This document shows positions 1 to 7,347 of a stretch of DNA of 34,458 nt, in pieces. This DNA comes from Blastococcus sp. CCUG 61487. Its GTDB lineage: Bacteria > Actinomycetota > Actinomycetes > Mycobacteriales > Geodermatophilaceae. The position numbers and the translations under genes were made by a program. The stretch is from contig NZ_LWUA01000068.1 of NCBI RefSeq assembly GCF_005222955.1, forward strand, positions 1 through 34,458, read 5' to 3'. The first letter of the stretch is position 1. Each line of letters opens with the position of its first letter. The notes under the pieces were generated by a model, which saw only the letters and a program-made list of their open reading frames with translations, did no database searches and had not been told where the DNA came from.

Positions 1-477
1 CGGGTGCTGCCCGACGAGGGGTCCGGTGAGTGGTGGCGCGCCCGGCTCGCGGAGCAGGCCGGGGTGCTGGCCGGCCTCGCCGAGGTGGCGCCGGTGCACC
101 GCGTGCCGGAGGCCGCTGCCGGGCCCTCCGACGTCCCCGCGCTGGCGGCCCTGCTGGAGGGCATCGAGCTGCCCACCTCCGGGGGCCTCCCGGAACCCGC
201 GTCGGAGCAGCTGGAGGGCACCTGGCGGCTGACGGTGTCCCTGCCCTTCGCGCAGCGCGAGGCGGTGCAGCTGACCCGCTGGGAGGACGACCTCGTGGTC
301 ACGGCGGGCGGTGCTCGCAGGTCGCTGCGGCTCGACCCGCTGCTGCGCCGCTGCGAGGTGACAGGTGGCCGGCTGCTGGAGCCCGGCACCGCCGGTGCCC
401 GGCTCGAGGTGACCTTCCAGCCCGATCCACGCGTCTGGCCGGCCGACCTGCTGGCCGCGGTGAGGAGAGACCCATGA
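1..477 (+). CDS. ArsA-family ATPase, C-terminal part (cut by window start)
   Basis: The reading frame is open to base 1, so the N-terminal ATPase domain lies outside the window. What remains (about 158 residues) ends in a beta-rich segment (VQLTRWEDDLVVTAGG, then RSLRLDPLLRRCEVTG and RLEVTFQ) that resembles the HSP20-like domain closing many actinobacterial ArsA/GET3-like ATPases. The P-loop cannot be checked. In mycobacteria an ArsA-like ATPase (Rv2184c) heads this same gene order, which supports the call. Its TGA stop overlaps the ATG of the next gene (ATGA), implying coupled translation. The true substrate is unknown: many actinobacterial homologues are not linked to arsenic, and no arsenic gene is visible here. 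Confidence 0.72.
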   Translation, partial: RVLPDEGSGEWWRARLAEQAGVLAGLAEVAPVHRVPEAAAGPSDVPALAALLEGIELPTSGGLPEPASEQLEGTWRLTVSLPFAQREAVQLTRWEDDLVVTAGGARRSLRLDPLLRRCEVTGGRLLEPGTAGARLEVTFQPDPRVWPADLLAAVRRDP

Positions 478-812
478 CCACCGGCGCCGACTGGCTCGAC
501 TCCGCGCGCAGGCTGCTCGACGCGCTGCGGCCCGCCGCCGAACCCGTGCCGGATCCCGGCACCGGCACCACCGCGGACGGTCACGGGACCGACTGCCGGT
601 GGTGCCCCGTCTGCCAGGCCGCGGCGGTGCTCCGCGGGGAGCGCCCGGAGGTGACGGCCGCGCTGGCCGACGTGCTCACCACGACGGCGGCGGCGCTGCG
701 CGACCTGGCCGACGAGGTCGCGCAGCCGGCTCCCGCGCCAGCCGAGGACGGGACGCGGCCGGACGACGAGGGGCCCGATCCCCGGCCGGTGCAGCGGATC
801 GACATCGCGTGA
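474..812 (+). CDS. small conserved actinobacterial protein with a CxxCxxC cluster (Rv2183c position)
   Basis: This 112-residue protein starts at the ATG overlapping the stop of the ArsA-like gene, and its own TGA overlaps the GTG of the glucokinase gene. It has a short N-terminal helix (residues 5-20), a Cys motif CRWCPVC (Cys41, Cys44, Cys47), a helical middle (about 50-83) and an acidic, Ala/Pro-rich tail. The Cys motif could bind zinc or an iron-sulfur centre, but only three Cys are seen. It lies where Rv2183c lies in M. tuberculosis. Function unknown; tight coupling to the ATPase gene suggests a shared role. Confidence 0.75.
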   Translation: MTTGADWLDSARRLLDALRPAAEPVPDPGTGTTADGHGTDCRWCPVCQAAAVLRGERPEVTAALADVLTTTAAALRDLADEVAQPAPAPAEDGTRPDDEGPDPRPVQRIDIA

Positions 813-1789
813 CCCGCGCCGGGGGGCTGGCCGCCCTGGGCATCGACATCGGCGGCACCAAGGTGGCCGGCGGCGTCGTGGCACCCGACGGGACCGTCCT
901 CGCGACGGCGCGGCGGGCGACGCCGGGGGCGTCGGTCGTCGAGATGGAGCACGCGATCGCGGCCGTCGCCGAGGAGCTGGCCGCTGGCCATGCCGGCGAG
1001 CTCGTCGGCGTCGGCGTCGGCGCGGCCGGGTGGTTCGACCGCACCGGGGACACGGTGCTGTTCAGCCCGCACCTGGCCTGGCGGCACGCCTCGCTGCGCC
1101 AGGACCTCCTCGCGCGGCTGCAGCGCCCGGTGTGGGTGGGCAACGACGCCGACGCCGCCGCCTGGGCCGAGTACCGCTTCGGGGCCGCGCGCGGAGCCGC
1201 CCTCGCCCTCATGGTCACCCTGGGCACGGGCATCGGCGGCGGGATCGTCATGGACGGCCGCCTCCAGCGCGGTGCGCACGGTGTCGCGGGGGAGTGGGGG
1301 CACATGCGCGTCGTCCCGGACGGACGGCTGTGCGCCTGCGGCAACCGCGGGTGCTGGGAGCAGTACGCCAGCGGGAGCGCGCTGGGCCAGACCGCCCGCG
1401 AGGTCGCCGGCACGTCCCGGGCGGCGGCCCAGCTGCTGGAGCGGGTCGACGGCGACCCGGAGCGGCTGACCGGCGAGGACGTCGCGCGGGCCGCCCACGA
1501 CGGCGACCCGCTGGCCCTCGAGCTGGTCACCGACGTCGGCCTCTGGCTGGGGCAGGGGATCGCCGACCTCGCCGCCGTCCTGGACCCCGAGGTCGTCGTC
1601 ATCGGGGGCGGGGTCAGCGTGCTGGGCGAGATGCTGCTCGATCCGGCGCGGGAGCGGCTGGAGCGCGCCCTGCCCGGCCGCGGGTTCCGTCCGGCACCAC
1701 GCATCGTGGCCGCCGAGCTGGGCGCCGAGGCGGGCCTCGTCGGGGCCGCCGACCTGGTGCGGCGGGACGTCGCCGAGAGCGCCGCCTGA
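809..1789 (+). CDS. glk: ROK-family glucokinase
   Basis: A cytoplasmic sugar kinase expected to phosphorylate glucose to glucose 6-phosphate with ATP. The 326-residue protein has the N-terminal phosphate-binding motif GIDIGGTK (11-18), the catalytic aspartate in GNDAD (Asp113), the LGTGIGGG motif (138-145) and the ROK zinc motif CACGNRGCWE (Cys175, Cys177, Cys182). Length and motifs match the GlkA-type glucokinases of Streptomyces and relatives. I chose the GTG at 809 because it overlaps the preceding TGA (GTGA) and places the phosphate motif at the usual distance from the N-terminus; an upstream in-frame start would run through the small gene before it. The gene ends four bases before the convergent membrane-protein gene. 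Confidence 0.9.
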   Translation: MTRAGGLAALGIDIGGTKVAGGVVAPDGTVLATARRATPGASVVEMEHAIAAVAEELAAGHAGELVGVGVGAAGWFDRTGDTVLFSPHLAWRHASLRQDLLARLQRPVWVGNDADAAAWAEYRFGAARGAALALMVTLGTGIGGGIVMDGRLQRGAHGVAGEWGHMRVVPDGRLCACGNRGCWEQYASGSALGQTAREVAGTSRAAAQLLERVDGDPERLTGEDVARAAHDGDPLALELVTDVGLWLGQGIADLAAVLDPEVVVIGGGVSVLGEMLLDPARERLERALPGRGFRPAPRIVAAELGAEAGLVGAADLVRRDVAESAA

Positions 1790-1793
1790 TCGG

Positions 1794-2462
1794 TCAGACC
1801 ACGGCGCCGTCGTCGCCGTCGTCGCGGTCGCGCATCCGGGACACCAGCATCGCCGCCCCGCCGGCGATCGCGGCCACACCGAGGACCAGCCCGAGGTCGT
1901 CGGACAGCCGCAGCCAGGACGGGGTGGCGAGGAGCACCAGGCCCAGCAGCACCAGCAGGAACGCGTAGAGCGCGTGCGGCGCCGGCACCGGCACGGGTGG
2001 GGGAGGCGGCGGCTCGTAGTGCTCCTCGGGGAGGTCGAGGAAGGCCACCTCGTGCGGCGGGGGTGGCGGCGCCTCCGAGGGCTGCTCGTCCCCGCCGGTG
2101 GTGCCGTGCTCGGCCTCGTAGGCCGCGACGATGCGCGACCACTCCGCGTCCTCGTCGAGGTCGGAGCGCACGGGAACGGGCTCGGCCCGCCGCTTCGGGT
2201 GCTCGTCGCCGTGGCGCTCCACGAGCACGCGCGCCTCGGACTGGCGGCTGCGGTCCACGAACAGCCGGTCCGACGGCGGGCTGGGCAGCGACACCTCCCG
2301 GGTGTACGGACCGACGTCGGTCGAGGGGGCCAGGTACGCCGCGATGCCGGCCGCCTCCAGGACGTCGAGCAGGTACTCGCCGACCCGTGGATCGACGTCG
2401 CGCAGCGGGCTCCAGGACGTGGCCGGCAGACCGTTGTCCCGCCGTCCCCGGGCGGCGTTCAC
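1794..2462 (-). CDS. hypothetical protein with proline-rich linker and two C-terminal membrane segments
   Basis: A 222-residue protein of unknown function. Residues 28-82 (EYLLDVLEAAGIAAYL, then DRLFVDRSRQSEARVLV) look like a small alpha/beta fold resembling DUF2007-type signal-transducing domains; this is a weak match by eye. An acidic stretch and two proline runs (132-136 and 151-156) follow, then two hydrophobic helices (about 164-184 and 188-208) and an Asp/Arg-rich tail. The layout suggests a membrane-anchored protein with a cytoplasmic N-terminal domain. Its GTG start overlaps the TGA of the upstream esterase gene, so the two form one minus-strand operon. Confidence 0.75.
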   Translation of the reverse strand: MNAARGRRDNGLPATSWSPLRDVDPRVGEYLLDVLEAAGIAAYLAPSTDVGPYTREVSLPSPPSDRLFVDRSRQSEARVLVERHGDEHPKRRAEPVPVRSDLDEDAEWSRIVAAYEAEHGTTGGDEQPSEAPPPPPHEVAFLDLPEEHYEPPPPPPVPVPAPHALYAFLLVLLGLVLLATPSWLRLSDDLGLVLGVAAIAGGAAMLVSRMRDRDDGDDGAVV

Positions 2463-3268
2463 GGCGTCGTCGTCCCCGGCCGGGCCGCCGGCGAGCGCTC
2501 CCGGATCCAGGCCACCGAGCGCTCGAAGATCTGCGGGGCGTCGTTGTCCAGCGTGGCCACGTGGTAGCTGTCGTGGAGGACGACCTCGGTGGTGTCGGTG
2601 CTGCCGACGGAGGCCAGCAGCACCTCGCTGTTGACCGGCTCGACCACGTGGTCCTCGACGCTGTGGAACACGATGACCGGCGCGGTGACGCGGCCCAGGT
2701 CGGCACGGGTCAGCGCCCAGAGGCGGCGCAGCTGCAGCATCGCCCTGGTGGGCAGCCGGTCGTAGGCCAGCTCGGTGACGCCGGGCTTCTTGATGTCGCT
2801 GGCGATCGGCGACCAGCTCGGGGTCAGCCGGGCGATCACCGGCAGCAGCTTGGCGTCCAGCCGCTGGGTGAACAGGGCCGGGTTGACCAGCAGCAGCCCG
2901 GCGACGTCGTCGGGACGCACCTCGGCCAGCCGGGTGGCCAGCGTGCCGCCCATGGACAGGCCCGCGACGAACACGCGGTCACAACGGGCGGCGAGGTCGT
3001 CGAAGGCGGTCTCGACGGCCGCCGTCCACTGCTCGTGGGTGCTGGCGTTGCAGTCCTGCCAGCTGGTGCCGTGCCCGGGCAGCAGCGGGCCGCGCACGGT
3101 GAACCCCTCGGCGGCCAGGTGCTCGCCCCACGGCCTCATGCTCATCGGGCTGCCCGTGAAGCCGTGCACCAGCAGCACTCCGGTGCGCCCCGCGTCGCCG
3201 TGCCCGGGGAGGTCGAAGGGCTCGGCGCCCGCCATCACCTCGGGCGTCGACTCGTTCGGTCCGGGCAC
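2459..3268 (-). CDS. alpha/beta-hydrolase, carboxylesterase / monoacylglycerol lipase type
   Basis: A 269-residue serine hydrolase similar in layout to the Est30 carboxylesterase and bacterial monoacylglycerol lipases, so it probably cleaves short or medium acyl esters. The oxyanion-hole region is LVHGFTGSP (33-41), the nucleophile is Ser105 in GLSMGG, and the likely acid and base are Asp206 (SVEDHVV) and His236 (DSYHVATLD); all three have the expected spacing. There is no signal peptide, so it should be cytoplasmic. The GTG at 3268 was chosen because CAGGAG lies just upstream; the ATG twelve codons downstream is an alternative. It is translationally coupled to the membrane-protein gene downstream. 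The natural substrate is unknown. Confidence 0.85.
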   Translation of the reverse strand: MPGPNESTPEVMAGAEPFDLPGHGDAGRTGVLLVHGFTGSPMSMRPWGEHLAAEGFTVRGPLLPGHGTSWQDCNASTHEQWTAAVETAFDDLAARCDRVFVAGLSMGGTLATRLAEVRPDDVAGLLLVNPALFTQRLDAKLLPVIARLTPSWSPIASDIKKPGVTELAYDRLPTRAMLQLRRLWALTRADLGRVTAPVIVFHSVEDHVVEPVNSEVLLASVGSTDTTEVVLHDSYHVATLDNDAPQIFERSVAWIRERSPAARPGTTTP

Positions 3269-3339
3269 GGGCGTCTCCTGGCGGTGCGGCGGTGAGCCGT
3301 TCGGGCGTGCGGGTGATCTTCCGCACCGGGGTCCACGGA

Positions 3340-3369
3340 TTGTCGACCAGGGCCCCTGCTCCCTAGTCT
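3340..3369 (+). promoter_or_regulatory. candidate promoter for the PlsC-type acyltransferase gene
   Basis: TTGTCG (3340-3345) and TAGTCT (3364-3369) are separated by 18 bases, and the -10 box fits the actinobacterial TAnnnT pattern. Transcription would start near 3376, about 13 bases before the start codon and upstream of an AGGGAGG ribosome-binding sequence. Assigned by eye only. Confidence 0.35.
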
Positions 3370-3388
3370 GGCAGTCCCCGAGGGAGGC

Positions 3389-4147
3389 GTGTTGTTCTAC
3401 TGGTTCCTGAAGTTCGTCGCGATCGGTCCCGTGGTGCGGCTCGTCTTCCGCCCGCGCGCCGAGGGCACCCAGAACGTGCCGGCGACGGGTGCCGCCATCC
3501 TGGCGAGCAACCACCTGTCCGCGGCGGACTGGATCTTCATGCCGCTGATGATCCGGCGCCGGGTCACCTTCCTCGCGAAGGCCGAGTACTTCACCGGTAC
3601 GGGTGTCAAGGGCTTCCTGCAGCGCGGCTTCTTCTCCGGGGCCGGGCAGGTGCCGATCGACCGCACGAGCGCCTCGGCGGCCGAGGACGCCATCCAGACC
3701 GGGCTGCGCATCCTGCGCTCGGGCAAGCTCCTGGGCATCTACCCGGAGGGCACGCGGTCCCCGGACGGACGGTTGTTCCGCGGGAAGATCGGCGTCGCGC
3801 GCATGGCCCTGGAGACCGGCGTGCCGGTGATCCCGGTGGCCATGTGCTACTCGACGATCAAGCTGCCCTTCGGCCGGAAGCTGATGCGCGTGACGGTGCG
3901 CTTCGGGGAGCCGCTGGACTTCACCCGCTACGAGGGGCTCGCCGGTGATCGGTTCGTCGAGCGGTCGATCACCGACGAGATCATGTACGAGATCATGACG
4001 CTGTCGGGCCAGGAGTACGTCGACGTCTACGGCGCGACGGTGAAGAAGTCGATGACCGCCGGCGCCAGCGCCTCCGACGCCGTCGCCACCCTCCAGCCGC
4101 CCGCCCACGAGGCGGCCGACCGCGCTCCCACCTCCCTCGCCGGCTAA
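3389..4147 (+). CDS. 1-acyl-sn-glycerol-3-phosphate acyltransferase family protein (PlsC, Rv2182c-like)
   Basis: This family transfers an acyl chain to lysophosphatidic acid or a related acceptor at the inner face of the membrane, in phospholipid synthesis. The 252-residue protein starts with a hydrophobic stretch (about 1-20), carries the HX4D catalytic motif (NHLSAAD, His42 and Asp47) and the acceptor-binding motif EGTRSPDG (120-127). The C-terminal 30 residues look disordered. Its position matches Rv2182c in M. tuberculosis. Start choice is uncertain: AGGGAGG at 3381-3387 lies only one base before GTG 3389 and four before TTG 3392, so the TTG may be the real start. It ends tail to tail with the TetR gene, sharing the bases ctaa at 4144-4147. 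Confidence 0.88.
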   Translation: MLFYWFLKFVAIGPVVRLVFRPRAEGTQNVPATGAAILASNHLSAADWIFMPLMIRRRVTFLAKAEYFTGTGVKGFLQRGFFSGAGQVPIDRTSASAAEDAIQTGLRILRSGKLLGIYPEGTRSPDGRLFRGKIGVARMALETGVPVIPVAMCYSTIKLPFGRKLMRVTVRFGEPLDFTRYEGLAGDRFVERSITDEIMYEIMTLSGQEYVDVYGATVKKSMTAGASASDAVATLQPPAHEAADRAPTSLAG

Positions 4148-4728
4148 CGGGTCAGCCGCCCGAGGACGTCGCGCAGCAGGGCCAGCAGTTCGGGCCGGGT
4201 CATCGTCGGCTCGGCCGCCCACTGGCCGATCAGCTCCTCGGCGAAGGCGAGCCACGCGAGCACCAGCTGGCGCTGCAGCGCGCTGTCGGGCAGCTCCAGG
4301 GTGGTGAGGGCGACCTCGACCAGCCTGTCGCGGGTCTCCTGGTAGACCTCGGCCACCCAGGGATCACCGCCGGCCGCGCCGCGCACGAACGCCAGGTGCG
4401 TCTCGCGGAACGTCTCCACCCAGCCCACGTAGCGGTCGAGCATCCCCTCGACTTGCTCCTCCGGCGGCGTGCCGGGGGCGGGCATGAGGTGCTCCCACAT
4501 CAGGTCCGCGGCGGCCCGGGTGACCGCGGTGTAGTACTCGCGCTTGGTCGCGAAGTAGTGGAACAGCAGGCTCCGGCTGATCCCCGCCTGCCGCGCCACC
4601 TCGTCGATGGTCAGCTCCTGCACCGGCGTGGTCGGCAGGAGCTCCAGGCCGATCTGCACGAGCTGGGCCCGCCGGTCGCCCGCGCTGCGGCGGAGCCGGG
4701 GATGGTCCGGGCGGGACGACGCCGTCAT
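4144..4728 (-). CDS. TetR-family transcriptional regulator of the monooxygenase module
   Basis: The 194-residue protein has a TetR helix-turn-helix at about residues 38-60 (LTIDEVARQAGISRSLLFHYF), followed by a helical ligand-binding domain of usual length. It is the last gene of the minus-strand operon (monooxygenase, hydrolase, regulator), beginning 10 bases after the hydrolase stop. The only nearby sites that look like TetR operators are the two palindromes at 7267-7281 and 7298-7312, upstream of that operon and of the divergent SDR gene. I infer that it represses both transcripts and its own synthesis, and is released by a substrate or intermediate of the pathway. The ligand cannot be read from the sequence. 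Confidence 0.85.
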   Translation of the reverse strand: MTASSRPDHPRLRRSAGDRRAQLVQIGLELLPTTPVQELTIDEVARQAGISRSLLFHYFATKREYYTAVTRAAADLMWEHLMPAPGTPPEEQVEGMLDRYVGWVETFRETHLAFVRGAAGGDPWVAEVYQETRDRLVEVALTTLELPDSALQRQLVLAWLAFAEELIGQWAAEPTMTRPELLALLRDVLGRLTR

Positions 4729-4738
4729 CGGTGGCGGG

Positions 4739-5683
4739 TCACGCGGCCGCCCGCTCGGCGGTCGCGGCGGCCAGGAGGCGTGCGATCGCGTCGGCCGTCA
4801 GCTGCGGCCGTTCCTGCAGCAGCATGTGCCCGGTCCGCTCGGCCACGTGCAGCCGGGCGTCGGGCAGCACCTCGGCCATGCGCCGGCTGTGCCGCAGCGG
4901 CGTGAGCTTGTCGCTGTCCCCGACGAGGATCTCCACCGGCACGTCCCGGAGCGCCTGCAGCTCGTCGCTCTTGTCGTGCTCGCCGAGCGCCGGGTAGAAC
5001 GCGGCGAAGGCGCGCACCGTCGAGGCGTGCATGATCTCCGCGCCCGCCACGACTATCTCGTCGGTCGCGTCGGCGCCGTAGAGCAGTTCGCGGACCATCC
5101 TCCGGTGCCGCGGGTGCGACGGCGGGAGCAGCTGTCGGAGGCGTTCGATGGCCCGCGCGCCGCCGATCGCGGCGGTGACCATGCCCGGGGCCAGCTTCAG
5201 CTGCAGCCGCTCGGCGAGCGTCTCGCCGGCGGGCGCGAGGTCACCGGCCGACGTCGACACCAGCGCCGCACCGCGCACCCGGTCGCCGAACAGCTCCGGC
5301 CGCGCCGCGGCCAGGCACATGATCGTCATGCCGCCCATGGAGTGCCCACCCAGGACGACGGGTCCGCGCGGCGCGAGCTGGTCGAGCAGGTCGCCGAGGT
5401 CGGACCCCAGCTGGTCGATCGAGAGCTCGGCGACGTCATCGGCGTACCGGCCCCACGTCGAGCGGCCGTGCCCGCGCTGGTCGTAGCGGATCAGCCGCAG
5501 CTCGCCGGCCTCGACCTGCGGCGTCAGCAGCTTGGCGACGTCGTCCCACGCGGCCTGGGCGAGGGTCCAGCCGTGTGCGAGGACGAGGGTGACGGGCGCG
5601 TCGTCGGGCCCGTCGACGACGGCGTGGACGAGGGCGTCGTCGGACGTCCGGACGGCGGCGACCCGGCGGAGGAGCGTGCTCAC
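4739..5683 (-). CDS. alpha/beta-hydrolase, probable esterase partner of the monooxygenase
   Basis: A 314-residue hydrolase with the nucleophile elbow GHSMGG (Ser115), an oxyanion motif AHGWT (36-40), an acid in GDSDKLTP (Asp256 or Asp258) and a base in RTGHM (His286). The RYDQRGHGRS segment (66-75) is typical of the haloperoxidase/esterase branch. GTG 5683 is preceded by GGAGGTGG and overlaps the TGA of the monooxygenase gene (GTGA), so the two are made together. A Baeyer-Villiger enzyme yields esters or lactones, and a co-translated hydrolase is the expected next step; this role is inferred from context. The pairing recalls Rv3083-Rv3084 (mymA-lipR) of M. tuberculosis. Confidence 0.85.
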   Translation of the reverse strand: MSTLLRRVAAVRTSDDALVHAVVDGPDDAPVTLVLAHGWTLAQAAWDDVAKLLTPQVEAGELRLIRYDQRGHGRSTWGRYADDVAELSIDQLGSDLGDLLDQLAPRGPVVLGGHSMGGMTIMCLAAARPELFGDRVRGAALVSTSAGDLAPAGETLAERLQLKLAPGMVTAAIGGARAIERLRQLLPPSHPRHRRMVRELLYGADATDEIVVAGAEIMHASTVRAFAAFYPALGEHDKSDELQALRDVPVEILVGDSDKLTPLRHSRRMAEVLPDARLHVAERTGHMLLQERPQLTADAIARLLAAATAERAAA

Positions 5684-7224
5684 GCGGCCACCTCCGGAGT
5701 GCTCGCCGGGGCGCGGACCGGGACGCCCACGTAGTTCTCGCGGTCGAGCTTCCTGGTGAGCTTGCGGAACCTGAAGGTGAAGTCCGGCCACAGCGTCGTG
5801 TTGTGGCCGTGCTGGTCCAGGTACCAGCTGGCGCAGCCGCCGCCGAGCCAGACGGTGCCCTGCGACTTCTCCGCGATCATCGACCGGTAGGCCTCCTGCG
5901 CCTCGCGGGTGGTCTCGAGGACCTCCAGGGCCTCGGCGTCCATGGTCTGCAGGGCGTCGTCGACGTAGGCCACCTGCGACTCGATCATGTAGACCATCGA
6001 GGTGTGGCCGACGCCGACGTTCGGCCCGACCAGAAGGAACATGTTCGGGAACCCGGCGACGGCGGCGCTGCGGTTGGTCACCATGCCGTCGGCCCACACC
6101 TCGGCGAGGCTCCGACCGTCGCGGCCGCGGATCTTCTCCGCGATCGGCAGGTCGGTCACGTGGAAGCCGGTGGCCAGCACGATCGTGTCGGTGGGCCGCT
6201 CGACGCCGTCGGTGCTCACGATCGAGTGCGGGCGCACCTCGGCGATGCCGGCGGTGACCAGTTCGGCGTTGGGGGCCGCGACGGCGGGGAAGTAGTCGTT
6301 GCTGATCAGGATCCGCTTGCAGCCGATGGTGTAGTCCGGCGTCAGGGCGCGGCGGAGCTTCGGGTCGCGCACCTGGGTCTCCAGGTGCCTCTTGGCCAGC
6401 TTGCCGACAGGCTCGAGGAAGCGGCGCTTCTTGGCCATCCCGATGACCAGGAACTCGCGGAGCAGGTACAGCGCGCCACGGATCGCCTTCTGCAGGCCGG
6501 GCACCACCCGGTAGAGTCGGCGCATCCAGGGCTTCACCGGGTGGTCGGTGCGGGGCACGACCCAGGCGGGGGTGCGCTGGTAGATCGTGATGGTGTCGAC
6601 GACGGGCTGGATGGCCGGCACGATCTGGATGGCCGAGGCGCCGGTGCCGATGACCGCGACCTTCTCCCCGGCCAACTCGTGCGACGAGTCCCAGCGGGCG
6701 GAGTGCATGACCGTGCCGGCGAACGAATCGAGGCCGGGGATGTCCGGATAGGTCGGGTCGGCGAGCGCGCCGGCGGCCGACACGAGGACGCGGGCCCGGA
6801 ACTCGCCGGCCGCGGTGGAGAGCAGCCACCGGCGGGCCTCGTCGTCCCACCGGGCGGCGGTGACCTCGGCGCCGAAGACGCAGTGCCGGCGGACGTCGAA
6901 GCGGTCCGCGATGCGCTGCAGGTACGCCTGGATCTCCGGTTGTTCCGAGTAGGAGCGGCCCCAGTCCGGGTTCGGCGCGAAGGAGAACGAGTAGAGGTTG
7001 GACTGCACGTCGCACGCGGCGCCGGGATAGGTGTTGTCCCGCCAGGTGCCGCCGACGTCGTCCGCCCGCTCCAGCAGGACGAAGTCGTCGTCGCCCCGTC
7101 GCTTCAGCGCGATGCCCATGCACAGGCCGGCGAACCCGGAGCCGATGACGGCCACGCCGACCTCGCGGACGGGCGGGCCGGCGGCGACGGCGGGGGAGGG
7201 CTGGGTCTCGAGCGTGCTGGTCAC
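5680..7224 (-). CDS. flavin-containing Baeyer-Villiger monooxygenase
   Basis: Uses FAD, NADPH and O2 to insert oxygen next to a ketone carbonyl, giving an ester or lactone. The 514-residue protein has two dinucleotide-binding motifs (GSGFAG from Gly28 and GTGASA from Gly193) and, between them, the Baeyer-Villiger fingerprint FxGxxxHxxxWD (Phe168, Gly170, His174, Trp178, Asp179), which separates these enzymes from other flavin monooxygenases. Length is usual for the EthA/MymA group. I chose GTG 7224 because AAGGAG lies at good spacing; an upstream start at 7284 would run through the operators. First gene of the operon with the hydrolase and TetR genes. The substrate is not known. Confidence 0.92.
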   Translation of the reverse strand: MTSTLETQPSPAVAAGPPVREVGVAVIGSGFAGLCMGIALKRRGDDDFVLLERADDVGGTWRDNTYPGAACDVQSNLYSFSFAPNPDWGRSYSEQPEIQAYLQRIADRFDVRRHCVFGAEVTAARWDDEARRWLLSTAAGEFRARVLVSAAGALADPTYPDIPGLDSFAGTVMHSARWDSSHELAGEKVAVIGTGASAIQIVPAIQPVVDTITIYQRTPAWVVPRTDHPVKPWMRRLYRVVPGLQKAIRGALYLLREFLVIGMAKKRRFLEPVGKLAKRHLETQVRDPKLRRALTPDYTIGCKRILISNDYFPAVAAPNAELVTAGIAEVRPHSIVSTDGVERPTDTIVLATGFHVTDLPIAEKIRGRDGRSLAEVWADGMVTNRSAAVAGFPNMFLLVGPNVGVGHTSMVYMIESQVAYVDDALQTMDAEALEVLETTREAQEAYRSMIAEKSQGTVWLGGGCASWYLDQHGHNTTLWPDFTFRFRKLTRKLDRENYVGVPVRAPASTPEVAA

Positions 7225-7266
7225 CGAGTGGGCTCCTTCGCGGTCCGGCTGCCTGCTCCCGGCTTG

Positions 7267-7281
7267 CTGAGCAACGCTCAA
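7267..7281. promoter_or_regulatory. putative TetR operator, site 1
   Basis: CTGAGCAACGCTCAA, an imperfect palindrome that matches site 2 at 12 of 15 positions. Its core TGAGC...GCTCA is symmetric. Its centre (7274) is 31 bases from the centre of site 2, about three helical turns, so two repressor dimers would sit on the same face of the DNA. Confidence 0.7.
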
Positions 7282-7297
7282 CAAGCTACAACGGCTG

Positions 7298-7312
7298 TTG
7301 AGCAGTGCTCAA
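7298..7312. promoter_or_regulatory. putative TetR operator, site 2
   Basis: TTGAGCAGTGCTCAA is a perfect palindrome with 7-base arms around one central base (7305). It covers the -35 box of the candidate minus-strand promoter for the monooxygenase operon and lies 35 bases upstream of the SDR start codon. The size and symmetry are typical of TetR operators. The TetR gene at the end of the operon is the obvious candidate binder. Confidence 0.75.
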
Positions 7313-7347
7313 TTCGAGCGGCCGCCCGAGATCCCGAGGAGTGCCCC

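Larger units (their letters stand above)
7264..7312. promoter_or_regulatory. divergent promoter region between the monooxygenase operon and the SDR gene
   Basis: On the minus strand TTGAGC (7312-7307), 18 bases and TAGCTT (7288-7283) form a candidate promoter whose start point would fall inside operator 1. On the plus strand TTGCTG (7264-7269), 17 bases and TACAAC (7287-7292) could serve the SDR gene. Each -35 box overlaps an operator, so one bound repressor could shut off both directions. Boxes were assigned by eye. Confidence 0.5.

Noticed and set aside
581-2706. Long open frames antisense to the glucokinase and esterase genes (432 and 676 codons)
   Set aside because: High GC leaves stop codons rare in all frames; the predicted proteins are Arg/Pro/Gly-rich and show no family motif, while the opposite strand has clear enzymes.
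7225-7284. Upstream start for the monooxygenase gene at 7284
   Set aside because: It would put the N-terminus across operator 1 and the predicted transcript start, and GTG 7224 has a good ribosome-binding site.
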